Origin: JBFLYH01 sp964630235
GTDB taxonomy: Bacteria; Oederibacteriota; JAAXVQ01; JAUVAV01
DNA length: 64,000 nt
Assembly: GCA_964630235.1 (NCBI GenBank)
Contig: CAZVUO010000005.1
Coordinates: 186,001-250,000 of the forward strand
Direction: 5' to 3'
Shown in pieces: positions 52,016 through 60,860 of this stretch. The first letter of the stretch is position 1, and the number at the start of each line of letters is the position of its first letter. Made by a program: the position numbers and the translations under genes. The notes beneath the pieces were generated by a model. It saw only the letters and a list, made by a program, of their open reading frames with translations, did no database searches and was not told the origin of the DNA.

Positions 52016-53123
52016 GTGGCAACTTCCGACCTGATCCAATTATCCTCTCAAATCGAGAAAATGCGGGGGTATCTTTGACCTCGCCGGCAAGCAGGACACG
52101 GTCCGCAAGCTGGAAGAATCTCTGGCCCATCCCGATGTCTGGAACGACCGGCATCAGGCCAAAAATTTAAACGCCGAACTTTCCCGCCTCCGCAAGGATC
52201 TGCAGGCCTTCGAAATTTTAACGCGTCAGCTTTCGGATCTGCAAACCGCGGAGGAATTGCTCGCCGAGAGCGACGCGCCCGATCATGAGCTGCAGCGTGA
52301 CCTGGATCAAGGACTGGTGCGCCTCCGTCAGGCGGTCGAGGAATTCGAACTGCGCTTTCTGCTGGCCGGGCCCAATGACCGGGACGACGCCATCGTCTCC
52401 ATCCATCCCGGCGCCGGCGGCACGGAGTCCCAGGATTGGGCCCAGATGCTGTACCGCATGTACACCCGCTGGGCGGACCGCAAAGGATACCAGGTGAGCC
52501 TGCTGGACTATCTGCCCGGGGAAGAAGCCGGCATCAAATCCGTCACCTTTCAGGTGCAGGGCGACTATGCCTTTGGATACCTGCGCGCGGAGAAAGGGGT
52601 CCACCGCCTGGTGCGCATCTCCCCCTTTGACGCCAACAAACGCCGGCACACCTCCTTCGCCTCGCTGGACGTCATGCCGGATATCGAGGAGGAGGTCGAG
52701 ATCGAGATCAAGGACGAAGACCTGAGAATTGATGTTTTCCGCTCCTCGGGCGCGGGAGGGCAGCATGTCAACAAAACCGAATCCGCCGTGCGGATGACCC
52801 ATCTCCCCACGGGCATCGTGGTGCAATGCCAGGAAGACCGCTCGCAAATTAAAAACCGGGCTAACGCCATGAAAGTGCTGAAAGCCCGACTGTACATGCG
52901 CGCCCAGGAGGAAAAAGCCGAAAAAACCCGCCAGCTGTACGGCGAGAAGAAAGACATCTCATTCGGAAGCCAAATCCGCTCTTATGTTTTTCAACCCTAC
53001 AGCCTGATCAAGGATCACCGGACCAACCACGAAGTGGGGGATGTCCAGCGCGTGATGGATGGGGACCTGGACCCGTTCATCGAAGCCTATCTCCGCCAGC
53101 AGCAGACTGTCAGCGCCGCATGA
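52016..53123 (+). CDS. prfB: peptide chain release factor 2 with programmed +1 frameshift
   Basis: RF2 terminates translation at UGA and UAA. The gene starts on GTG 52016 with AAGGAG eight bases upstream. The first 20 codons end at an in-frame TGA (52076-52078), and the protein continues in the +1 frame from 52077, giving about 368 residues, the usual length. Identity is shown by AGGTESQDWAQML, the SPF codon-recognition motif in RISPFDANKR and the catalytic GGQ in SGAGGQHVNKTESAV. The end overlaps the next gene by 4 bases. The frame break is the classical autoregulatory site, not a pseudogene. Confidence 0.95.
52061..52079 (+). promoter_or_regulatory. prfB programmed +1 frameshift site
   Basis: The internal Shine-Dalgarno-like GGGGG is followed by TAT CTT TGA C. 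The slippery CTT shifts to TTT-like pairing when RF2 is scarce, so decoding continues as Asp (GAC). The spacing and sequence match the E. coli prfB site except for one base at its left edge. Confidence 0.93.
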
Positions 53124-53932
53124 CGCTTCGTTCCTGGTGCGGGCGTCTGCTCCTGATCGGGTTCACGGCCTGGCCCGCCGCGGTGGAGGCGTATTCCTTT
53201 TCCCGCATGCTCGTCTACGATGTCCGCGGCCGCGACCGGGAGGAAACCGCCCTGATCCTGGAACAGCGCGGCAACGAGGTCACGGTCTGGTTCAAGAATT
53301 ATTTGGGACGGCGCACCGGTGCCGTGCCCCTGGCCGAGTATCAATCCTGTTTTGAAACGTTCCGCGCCATCCGTCAATTCGCGCTGAAACCCGAATACCG
53401 GGGCAAACCCCTGCGCGCCACGGCCGCGCACGGCCTGATCACCCTCGCGTGGCAGGACGAGAAGGGCAAACAGATCCAGACCATCCGCTACTACGCCCCC
53501 GAACATACCCTGGATGATTTCCGGTCCGCTTTCAACCGCATCTGGGCCTTGTCCCGTTACGCCATCCTCGCGCTCGAGTCTTTGGAAAGCCCGCGTGCGG
53601 AATACGTGGAGGAAGCCGTCTATTTTCTCTCGGGCTCCGGCTGGATGACCGTCGCGGAGCTCAGGGATGTCGTGGATTATTACGTGCAGCGCAATCAAGG
53701 GGAACGCGCCGCGCGCGGGGTCTGGAAAGCCCTGGATCTGAAATACGCGCCGTCCAGCGCCTTCAGCCAGCGCCGATTTTTGGAATATTGCGTGGAGCAG
53801 AGTATGCTGCGCCTGGGACCCAGCGCGCGCGTTTTTCTCACGGCACATCAAGGCCGCTGGCAAAACCGCAAGGGGAAGTTGGCCGCCAAAATCCTGGATA
53901 CGCTGAACACCGCTTTGTCCACTAACCCGTAG
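53120..53932 (+). CDS. exported protein of unknown function
   Basis: A 270-residue protein with a signal peptide (residues 1-24, ending AVEA). No recognised domain; the region RLVYDVRGRDREETAL-like and the Tyr-rich middle suggest a compact secreted fold. The ATG overlaps the prfB stop (ATGA), so it is translated from the same message. The 68-base gap to sppA contains only a TATAAT-like hexamer. Confidence 0.6.
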   Translation: MTLRSWCGRLLLIGFTAWPAAVEAYSFSRMLVYDVRGRDREETALILEQRGNEVTVWFKNYLGRRTGAVPLAEYQSCFETFRAIRQFALKPEYRGKPLRATAAHGLITLAWQDEKGKQIQTIRYYAPEHTLDDFRSAFNRIWALSRYAILALESLESPRAEYVEEAVYFLSGSGWMTVAELRDVVDYYVQRNQGERAARGVWKALDLKYAPSSAFSQRRFLEYCVEQSMLRLGPSARVFLTAHQGRWQNRKGKLAAKILDTLNTALSTNP

Positions 53933-53952
53933 CGAAACCAGCCGGATCATAC

Positions 53953-53958
53953 TATAAT
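53953..53958 (+). promoter_or_regulatory. possible -10 element before sppA
   Basis: A perfect TATAAT lies 43 bases upstream of the sppA ATG, but no acceptable -35 hexamer is found at the correct distance. Confidence 0.25.
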
Positions 53959-54000
53959 GAGCACACGGGCGGCGGTCTTTCCGACCCGAGGAGTGGATAA

Positions 54001-54942
54001 ATGAACATCCAGCATCGCGATTTGTTCCTGGTTCTGGCGGGACTCGCCGGATTTGGTCTGCTGGTTTTGCTCGCGCTGGTCAGCCTGGCCCGGGTGTCAG
54101 GCGGATACGTGGGATTAATCCAGATCGAAGGCGTTTTGCTCGAAGACCGCACCGTGATCAAGCAGCTCCACCGGCTGCGGGACCACCCCCGGGTCAAAGC
54201 GGTTGTCATACGCCTCAATACGCCCGGCGGCACCCTCGCCGCGGCACAGTCCATCGCCGAGGAAATGTCCAAACTCCGCCGCGCGGGCAAGCCGGTCGTG
54301 GCGGCCATGGCGGAAGTCTGCGCCTCGGCGGGATTTTTCATCAGCTGCGCGGCGGACCGGAGCTATGCCGCGCCGGGGAGCATTACCGGTTCCATCGGGG
54401 CCATTCTGCGCTATCCCGAAGCCGGCGCGCTGTTTCGCAAGATCGGCGTCCGCGTGGAAGTGGTGAAAAGCAGTCCGTACAAGGACATGGGCGATTTCTC
54501 CCGGCCCCTAACGCCGGACGAGCGGCGTCTTCTCCAGTCCGTGCTGGACGATATGCACGCGCAATTTTTGGAAATGGTCCTGGACACGCGCGGCGACAAG
54601 ATCGCCAGCAGCCTGGCCAAGCGCCGCAACCTGCCGTTGACGGATCTCGCGCCCGAAGCGGTCAAGGCCGAACTGCAGACCCTTGCCGACGGCCGGATTT
54701 TCTCCGGAAGGCAGGCGCAAGCCCTGGGCCTGGTGGACCATCTCGGCAATCTGGACGACGCCGTGGACCTGGCCGCCCGTCTGGGAGGCCTTCGTGGAAA
54801 ACCCCGCGTGTGGCGGGAAAAACCTCCCACCCTGTGGCAGCGGTGGCTGCAAGGCCTTTCGGCCCCCGAACTCACCTTGGCCTCGGGCTGGTGGCCGGAG
54901 ATTCTCCAGGCCTGGCTCCGCCGGTGGCAGCTGACGCCATGA
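54001..54942 (+). CDS. sppA: signal peptide peptidase SppA, S49 family
   Basis: A membrane-anchored serine protease that degrades cleaved signal peptides. The 313-residue form has one N-terminal helix (residues 8-30), then VIRLNTPGGTLAAAQSI, the nucleophile Ser in VCASAGFFISC and the general-base Lys in SSPYKDMGDF. The length is that of the short, Bacillus-type enzyme. The ribosome binding site GAGGAG precedes the ATG. The stop overlaps the next gene by 4 bases. Confidence 0.9.
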   Translation: MNIQHRDLFLVLAGLAGFGLLVLLALVSLARVSGGYVGLIQIEGVLLEDRTVIKQLHRLRDHPRVKAVVIRLNTPGGTLAAAQSIAEEMSKLRRAGKPVVAAMAEVCASAGFFISCAADRSYAAPGSITGSIGAILRYPEAGALFRKIGVRVEVVKSSPYKDMGDFSRPLTPDERRLLQSVLDDMHAQFLEMVLDTRGDKIASSLAKRRNLPLTDLAPEAVKAELQTLADGRIFSGRQAQALGLVDHLGNLDDAVDLAARLGGLRGKPRVWREKPPTLWQRWLQGLSAPELTLASGWWPEILQAWLRRWQLTP

Positions 54943-57863
54943 GCGCAGCCGCTTTCCCGGGCCGGGCCGTTTGCCGCAGCCGTCCCTGGCTGGCGGCCGG
55001 TTTTCTGGCCGCGGCGATTCTGTCGCTGACCCCGGCGGTTCACGCCTTCGGCAAGAACAAGACCCAAACCCGGAATTTCGACTGGCATATTCTGGAAACC
55101 GCCCACTTCGAGGTCCATTACTATCCCGAAGCGGAAGCTCTGGCGCGGGAAGTCTGCCAGTACGCCGAAGAAGCCTACCAGCATAACACACGCCTGCTGC
55201 GCGAACGCGCGGCCGAAAAAACCCCGCTCTTCATCTACCGCAACCAGATAGATTTCCAGCAAACGAACATTCTCCCCTCGGTCATCGGCGTGGGCACCGG
55301 CGGCTTCACCGAAGCTTTTAAAAACCGGGTCGCGCTTCCGGCGCCGGATTCTCCCCGTTCTTTGCGCGAAGTTATTTTTCATGAATTCATGCACGTGCTC
55401 CAATTCAATGTGCTCTACGGCGAAGGCATGCGCTCCTTCCGGGTCTACAAAGGGTATCTGATTCCGGTGTGGGTGCTCGAGGGGCTGGCTGAATACGCGG
55501 CCCAGGACTGGGATTCCGAGGCGGAGATGGTCATGCGGGACGCCGTGCTCCACGACCGCCTGCTGCCTCTGACGCTCCTGGAAGGGTTCGGCCACTTAGA
55601 AGACGTCTATCTCGCTTACAAGCAGGCGCAACTCGCCACGGAATATATCGCGGAACGCTACGGCGAAGAGCAACTCGCGACCATCTTTAAAAAATTCCGG
55701 AGCCAGATATCGCTCTCGCAAATTCTGCGGGAAACGTTCGGGATCGGCCTGCAGGAACTGAACGAGGAATTTTTCTACTGGGTTCGGCAGAAGTATTGGG
55801 TGCGCACGGCCGGATTGGAATGGCCCGACGCGTACGGCAATCCCATGGAAACACCTCCGGCCGGCCGCCTGCACGTGGTGACCGGCGGCGCCTGGTCGCC
55901 GGACGGTCGCTACCTGGCTTTTGTTTCCAATCAGGACCAAGCCTGGCGCGTTTATCTCAAGACCCGCAACCAAGGCTTTCCCGCCCGTCCCCTGACCACC
56001 CGCCTGTTCGAAAATTTCGTGCTGCGCGGCCGGCCCCTGACCTGGTCGCCGGACAGCAAACAACTCGCCTTCGTCGCCCAGACGGAAGGGAAAACCCAGC
56101 TCTTTGTTCTTGACGTATCCAGCCGGCGCCTTACGACGCACGACCTGCCGGCGGATCATTTTTTCTCCCCGGCCTGGTCCCCGAACGGCGATCACATTGC
56201 CCTCATCGGCGTGCGCAACGGCGTGAGCGACGTATACCTCTGGAGCCCAACCACCCGCGCTTTCGCGCCCCTGACGCAGGACCGCGCGGCCAATAACGCC
56301 CCGGCCTGGTCGCCGGATGGTTCCCACCTGGTGTTTACGGCCGAGCAGGGGGATCATGCGCAGATGATGCGTCTGGCCTACGGACAGCCTGGCGCGCAGC
56401 CGGAAGCCCTGACAGACGCTCCCTACGACCACCTGACGCCGATCTTCTCGGCCGACGGCCGTTTCCTGTATTTTTCCGCCGACCGCACCGGAGAATTCAA
56501 CCTTTACCGCCTGGCGCTGGACACCGGGGCCTGGACGCAGTTGACCTCGGTCCCGACCGGCGCCTTTCTGCCCGCGCCCGCGCCGGAAGGGCAGAAACTG
56601 GCCTTCACCCTGTTTGCCAAAGGCTCTCACGACCTCTGGCTCATGCCGGCCGCCCCGCCGGCCGCGCGCCAGGTGAATCCCGACGAAGTCAAGACGCCGG
56701 CGGTTGTCGCCCTGCCGCCCGCCGCGCCTCTCCCGGAGACCGAACCGGACGGCGATCCCGAGTCCGACGAGCCCGCGCCCTTTCACGAAGAGCTTCCCGC
56801 GGAGACAGGCGCCGCTCTGATTCAGGACGAGCGTCCTTATGAATTCCGCTTCAGTCCTGACCTGCTGTTTTTGCTCGCGGGCTATGACAGTTCCCAGGGC
56901 GTGATTGGCGGCGGGTATCTCACGGCCAGCGATTACCTGGGTGACCATACGCTCAGCCTGATCAGTGAATTCGTGCCCGGTTATCAGGCCGCCACGCGGC
57001 TGACCTACGCGAACCTGGCCTATCCCGTGGACATCTACCTCTCGGCCAGCTACAACAAAAATTATTACCGCCTGCTGGATCTCGAAACCAACACCCTGAC
57101 CGACCAGTACAACGACGAGGAGATTGGCGGCGTGCTGGAACTGCACCGGCCTTTTTCGCTCTACGACCGGGTGGAACTGGGCTTTTCCGTGAGCAAGTTG
57201 CGGCGCGAACAGGACGAGGCGGTGCGCGACCGGAGTGTGACCAGCCTGCGTCTGTCCCTCGTGCATGACAGCACCGCCTGGTACGACTTCGACCCGGCCA
57301 ACGGCTCCCGCAGCAGTTTTTCCGTGGTCTGGGCGGACCGGATTCTGGGCGGCATGGAGAATTACTGCCTGGTGCAGGCCAATACCCAAACCTTCAAGAG
57401 CCTGGATTTTCTCAGCCCGTATCTGGTCGGCGGTTTTCGGGCGCTGCTCGCGGCCAGCGTGGGGCCCGAGCATCCGGTCTATCTTTTCGGCGGCATCGGG
57501 TTCCTGCCCGAGAGCACCACCATCCGCGGCTACCGCTACGGAGACCTGCTGGGCAGCCAGATCGGCGCCCTGAACTTTGAACTCCGGTTTCCCCTGGCCC
57601 GCAACATCAATTACTCCCTCTGGCCCCTTGACTTTCTGCTGCTGAAAAACATCCAGCTGGTCCTGTTCGACGATCTCGGCGTGGTCACCCATGACGCCAC
57701 CCGGATCACGGGTTCGGACCTGAGGAACTCCCTGGGCGTGGGGCTGCGCCTGCACACGTTCCTGCTGGGTAAACAGCTGCTGACAATCCGCTTTGACTAC
57801 GCCCAGCGCACGGACCGGGCCGCAGAACCGGTGTATGTGTGGGGCATCGGCCAGTCGTTTTAA
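54939..57863 (+). CDS. exported peptidase MA-like, TolB-propeller and Omp85-like barrel fusion
   Basis: A 974-residue protein with a signal peptide (residues 1-36). A gluzincin-type metallopeptidase domain has HEFMH at residues 148-152 and a downstream EGLAEY that would supply the third zinc ligand. Residues about 305-610 contain PD40/TolB-like propeller blades (AWSPDGRYLAFVSN, TWSPDSKQLAFVAQ, AWSPNGDHIALIG, AWSPDGSHLVFTA). An acidic, Pro-rich linker follows, and from about 650 to the end a beta-rich region ends in Phe, as in BamA/surface-antigen barrels. It is probably anchored in the outer membrane. The start overlaps sppA. Confidence 0.8.
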   Translation: MSAAAFPGRAVCRSRPWLAAGFLAAAILSLTPAVHAFGKNKTQTRNFDWHILETAHFEVHYYPEAEALAREVCQYAEEAYQHNTRLLRERAAEKTPLFIYRNQIDFQQTNILPSVIGVGTGGFTEAFKNRVALPAPDSPRSLREVIFHEFMHVLQFNVLYGEGMRSFRVYKGYLIPVWVLEGLAEYAAQDWDSEAEMVMRDAVLHDRLLPLTLLEGFGHLEDVYLAYKQAQLATEYIAERYGEEQLATIFKKFRSQISLSQILRETFGIGLQELNEEFFYWVRQKYWVRTAGLEWPDAYGNPMETPPAGRLHVVTGGAWSPDGRYLAFVSNQDQAWRVYLKTRNQGFPARPLTTRLFENFVLRGRPLTWSPDSKQLAFVAQTEGKTQLFVLDVSSRRLTTHDLPADHFFSPAWSPNGDHIALIGVRNGVSDVYLWSPTTRAFAPLTQDRAANNAPAWSPDGSHLVFTAEQGDHAQMMRLAYGQPGAQPEALTDAPYDHLTPIFSADGRFLYFSADRTGEFNLYRLALDTGAWTQLTSVPTGAFLPAPAPEGQKLAFTLFAKGSHDLWLMPAAPPAARQVNPDEVKTPAVVALPPAAPLPETEPDGDPESDEPAPFHEELPAETGAALIQDERPYEFRFSPDLLFLLAGYDSSQGVIGGGYLTASDYLGDHTLSLISEFVPGYQAATRLTYANLAYPVDIYLSASYNKNYYRLLDLETNTLTDQYNDEEIGGVLELHRPFSLYDRVELGFSVSKLRREQDEAVRDRSVTSLRLSLVHDSTAWYDFDPANGSRSSFSVVWADRILGGMENYCLVQANTQTFKSLDFLSPYLVGGFRALLAASVGPEHPVYLFGGIGFLPESTTIRGYRYGDLLGSQIGALNFELRFPLARNINYSLWPLDFLLLKNIQLVLFDDLGVVTHDATRITGSDLRNSLGVGLRLHTFLLGKQLLTIRFDYAQRTDRAAEPVYVWGIGQSF

Positions 57864-58020
57864 ACGCGTCCCGAGGCCGCGGGGATTTCTTATCCCGATC
57901 CCGGAACCTGGCGTCTCCGCGGCATACTCCCACGCCGCTCCTCCGTCCTGCTCTTGCTCCCGGAGTTTGTTGATTCAGCCATCCGCACCCCGTGCCGGAA
58001 GCGTTCCCGGCTGGCGCAGT

Positions 58021-58053
58021 GGCGGCGTCTGGATCAGCCGCCCTGCCGGTTTT
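58021..58053 (+). terminator. possible weak terminator after the barrel-fusion gene
   Basis: GGCGGC (58021-58026) pairs with GCCGCC (58037-58042), and a run of four T follows eight bases later. The distance to the T-run is long, so confidence is low. Confidence 0.25.
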
Positions 58054-58121
58054 ATTGATCAAACCCGGAGGCCCCTGCCAGCTATCCTCTGGATTTTTAT
58101 GAAGCCCGTAAAAATAAAAGA

Positions 58122-58150
58122 TTGCATCACCTCAAGCCAGGTGTTATAAA
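58122..58150 (+). promoter_or_regulatory. pckG promoter with inverted repeat in its spacer
   Basis: TTGCAT (58122-58127), a 17-base spacer and TATAAA (58145-58150). The spacer contains CACCT (58128-58132) and AGGTG (58139-58143), an inverted repeat that could be an operator. GAGGAGG precedes the ATG at 58184. Confidence 0.5.
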
Positions 58151-58183
58151 TCTATAATTTTATGTTTTACCGAGGAGGCTTTG

Positions 58184-59980
58184 ATGAAAATCCAGCATAA
58201 ACAACTGGCTGCCTGGGTAAAGCGCATGGCCGCCATGTGCCAGCCTGATAAGATCGTATGGCTCACCGGCAGCGAGGAAGAAAAACGCAGTCTGGAAAAC
58301 CAGGCCGCGGCCACGGGCGAGGTCGTGCGCCTCGATCCCAAGACGCTGCCCGGCTGCCTGTACCACCGCACCGCGCCGAACGACGTCGCGCGCACTGAAC
58401 ACCTTACCTTTATTTGCACGCCGACCAAGGCTCAGGCCGGCCCGAACAACAACTGGATGGCGCCTGAAAAAGCCTATGCCAAGGCCCGGGCGATCTTCCG
58501 CGGGGCCATGGCCGGGCGGACCATGTACGTCATACCGTTTTCCATGGGACCGGTCGGTTCGGAATTCAGCAAGATCGGCGTGGAACTGACGGACAGCATC
58601 TATGTGGTCCTGAATATGCGGATCATGACCACGATCGGGTTGCCCGTGCTCAAGCATTTGGGCGCGAACGGCGCGTTCACCAAATGCCTGCATAGCAAAG
58701 CGGACCTGGACGAGAACCGCCGCCTGATCCTGCATTTCCCCCAGGACAACACCATCTGGAGCGTTGGGTCGGGTTACGGCGGGAACGTGCTGCTCGGGAA
58801 AAAGTGCCTGTCCCTGCGCATTGCCAGCTACCTTGGCCGTCAGGAAGGCTGGCTGGCCGAACATATGCTGATCATGGGCGTGGAGAAGCCCAACGGCCAC
58901 ATCATGTACGTCGCGGCCGCGTTCCCGAGCGCCTGCGGAAAAACCAACCTGGCCATGCTGGTGCCGCCCGAAGCCATGAAGCAAAAAGGCTATAAGATCT
59001 GGACCGTGGGTGATGACATCGCCTGGATGCGCATTGACACGGACGGTTCTCTCTGGGCCATCAATCCGGAGACCGGATTCTTCGGCGTGGCGCCGGGCAC
59101 CAACTCCAAGACCAATCCCAACGCGGTCAAGACCATCCAGAAGAACACCATTTTCACGAACGTGGTTCTGAAAAAGGACCTTACCGTCTGGTGGGAAGGC
59201 GCGGACGGGGAAGTGCCCGCGGAAGGGACCGACTGGCGCGGCCGTCCCTGGAAGCCGGGCCTGCTGGGCGAGGATGGAAAGCCCGTGCTGGGTGCGCACC
59301 CCAACAGCCGTTTTACGGCGCCCATCAGCCAGTGTCCATCGGCCTCGTTCCGCCTCCAGCAGCACCACGGCGTGCCCATCTCGGCCGTCATTTTCGGGGG
59401 ACGGCGCGCGCACGTGGCGCCGCTGGTGTACGAATCCTTTAACTGGCAGCATGGGGTTTTTGTCGGTGCCACCATGGCTTCCGAACGGACCGCGGCCCAG
59501 TACGGCAAACAGGGGGAAGTGCGTCGTGATTCCATGGCCATGCTGCCGTTCTGCGGGTATCACATGGGCGATTACTTCCAGCACTGGCTGAAAATGGGCA
59601 AGCGCATGACCCAGACTCCCAAAATATTCCATGTGAATTGGTTCCGGCTGGATGCGGAGGGGAAGTTCCTGTGGCCCGGCTACGGCGAAAATTTGCGGGT
59701 CCTGGAATGGATCCTCGACCGCTGCGAGAACACGGCCGAGGCCGCGAAAACGCCGATCGGCTACACCCCTACCCTGCGCAGCCTGGACCGCACGGGTCTG
59801 GATTTAAGCGACGAAGCCCTGCAGCAGCTGCTGGACGTGGACCCCGAAGCCTGGAGGCGGGAATTGAATGATGTGGAGGAGTATTTCAAGATCTTCGGGA
59901 AAAAAATGCCGAAGGAAATCCACGCCGAACTATCGGCCACCCGTAAACGTTTCGAGGCAAACGGTCCCTCGGTAAAATAA
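58184..59980 (+). CDS. pckG: phosphoenolpyruvate carboxykinase (GTP)
   Basis: Interconverts oxaloacetate and PEP with GTP/GDP, linking the TCA-type pool with gluconeogenesis. The 598-residue length and motifs belong to the GTP class: the P-loop FPSACGKTNLAML near residues 246-258 and the Mn/GTP-binding VGDDIAWM. QCPSASFRL, FGGRRAHVAPLVYESFNW and FCGYHMGDYFQHWL follow. I start at ATG 58184; the codon before it (TTG) is also open. nfnAB follow 43 bases downstream in the same direction and may share a transcript. Confidence 0.95.
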   Translation: MKIQHKQLAAWVKRMAAMCQPDKIVWLTGSEEEKRSLENQAAATGEVVRLDPKTLPGCLYHRTAPNDVARTEHLTFICTPTKAQAGPNNNWMAPEKAYAKARAIFRGAMAGRTMYVIPFSMGPVGSEFSKIGVELTDSIYVVLNMRIMTTIGLPVLKHLGANGAFTKCLHSKADLDENRRLILHFPQDNTIWSVGSGYGGNVLLGKKCLSLRIASYLGRQEGWLAEHMLIMGVEKPNGHIMYVAAAFPSACGKTNLAMLVPPEAMKQKGYKIWTVGDDIAWMRIDTDGSLWAINPETGFFGVAPGTNSKTNPNAVKTIQKNTIFTNVVLKKDLTVWWEGADGEVPAEGTDWRGRPWKPGLLGEDGKPVLGAHPNSRFTAPISQCPSASFRLQQHHGVPISAVIFGGRRAHVAPLVYESFNWQHGVFVGATMASERTAAQYGKQGEVRRDSMAMLPFCGYHMGDYFQHWLKMGKRMTQTPKIFHVNWFRLDAEGKFLWPGYGENLRVLEWILDRCENTAEAAKTPIGYTPTLRSLDRTGLDLSDEALQQLLDVDPEAWRRELNDVEEYFKIFGKKMPKEIHAELSATRKRFEANGPSVK

Positions 59981-60023
59981 CCGGGCTTGACCCTCTTAAA
60001 GCAATTTGTATTAAAGGAAATCC

Positions 60024-60860
60024 ATGTTCACTATAACCAATAAAAAAATGCTTTCGTCTGATGTATGGAGATATTCCGTGCTGGCGCCGGAGATCGCGCG
60101 CAAGCGGCGGGCCGGACATTTTGTCATTCTCCGGCCAATTCCCGGCAGCGAGCGCATCCCCCTGACCATCGTTACGTCGGACCTCGCCCAGGGTACGATC
60201 GATATCATTTTCCAGGTCGTGGGCGCCACGACCTGGGATCTGGCCAGGTTAAAGGCCGGTGAGGCGGTCACGGACCTGATCGGCCCGCTGGGACACGCTA
60301 CTCAGGTAGAGAAGTACGGCACGGCCGCCATGGTGGGCGGCGGCGTGGGCATCGCGCCCCTCCTGCCCATCGCGCAGGCGTTCCGCCAGGCCGGCAATCG
60401 CCTGATCACGATCCTGGGGGCGCGCACGAAAGACCTGCTCCTGCTCGAAGACGAGCTTTCCGGCATCAGCGACCGGATGATCCTGACCACGGACGACGGG
60501 TCCGCCGGTGAAAAAGGACTGGTCACGGATGCGCTGGCGCCGCTGCTGAAAGCGGGCCAGGTGAATTTCGTCATGGCCGTGGGCCCGGTGCCCATGATGA
60601 AAGCCGTGGCCGAACTCACCCGGCCATTCGGGGTGAAGACCATGGTTAGCCTGAACCCGCTGATGCTTGACGGCACGGGCATGTGCGGCGTGTGCCGCTG
60701 CCAGGTGGAGGGCAAGACCCGCTTCGCCTGCGTGGACGGCCCGGAGTTCGACGGGCACCAGGTGGATTTCGACAATCTCCGGCGCCGCCTGAACATGTAC
60801 CGGGACGAGGAACGCGTCCGGCGCGAAGCCAAAACCGCGGGAGGACAGCATGCCGCTTGA
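60024..60860 (+). CDS. nfnA: NfnA-type ferredoxin-NADP reductase subunit
   Basis: The 278-residue FAD/[2Fe-2S] subunit of the electron-bifurcating NADH-dependent ferredoxin:NADP oxidoreductase, also annotated as sulfide dehydrogenase beta. The FAD domain reads RAGHFVILRPIPGSERIPLTI, the nucleotide site VGGGVGIAPLLPIA, and the C-terminal cluster motif DGTGMCGVCRCQV with a later FACVDGPEFDG. AAAGGA precedes the ATG. It overlaps nfnB by 11 bases. This pair has been found in many anaerobes. Confidence 0.92.
   Translation: MFTITNKKMLSSDVWRYSVLAPEIARKRRAGHFVILRPIPGSERIPLTIVTSDLAQGTIDIIFQVVGATTWDLARLKAGEAVTDLIGPLGHATQVEKYGTAAMVGGGVGIAPLLPIAQAFRQAGNRLITILGARTKDLLLLEDELSGISDRMILTTDDGSAGEKGLVTDALAPLLKAGQVNFVMAVGPVPMMKAVAELTRPFGVKTMVSLNPLMLDGTGMCGVCRCQVEGKTRFACVDGPEFDGHQVDFDNLRRRLNMYRDEERVRREAKTAGGQHAA

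Larger units (their letters stand above)
57864..58183 (+). other. gap before pckG, mostly featureless
   Basis: About 320 bases. The first 200 are G+C-rich with no convincing reading frame. A GGCGGC/GCCGCC hairpin (58021-58042) followed by TTTT could be a weak terminator. The last 70 bases hold the pckG promoter and ribosome binding site. Confidence 0.5.

Noticed and set aside
52016..52256. prfB as a frameshifted pseudogene
   Set aside because: The frame break occurs exactly at the known programmed-frameshift signal, and the remaining sequence is intact with GGQ and SPF motifs.
55596..57755. 719-codon open frame on the minus strand
   Set aside because: It lies wholly antisense to the peptidase-propeller-barrel gene, whose frame has clear domains. 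Long antisense frames are expected in G+C-rich DNA.
58160..59632. 490-codon frame on the minus strand
   Set aside because: Antisense to pckG, which is unmistakable.
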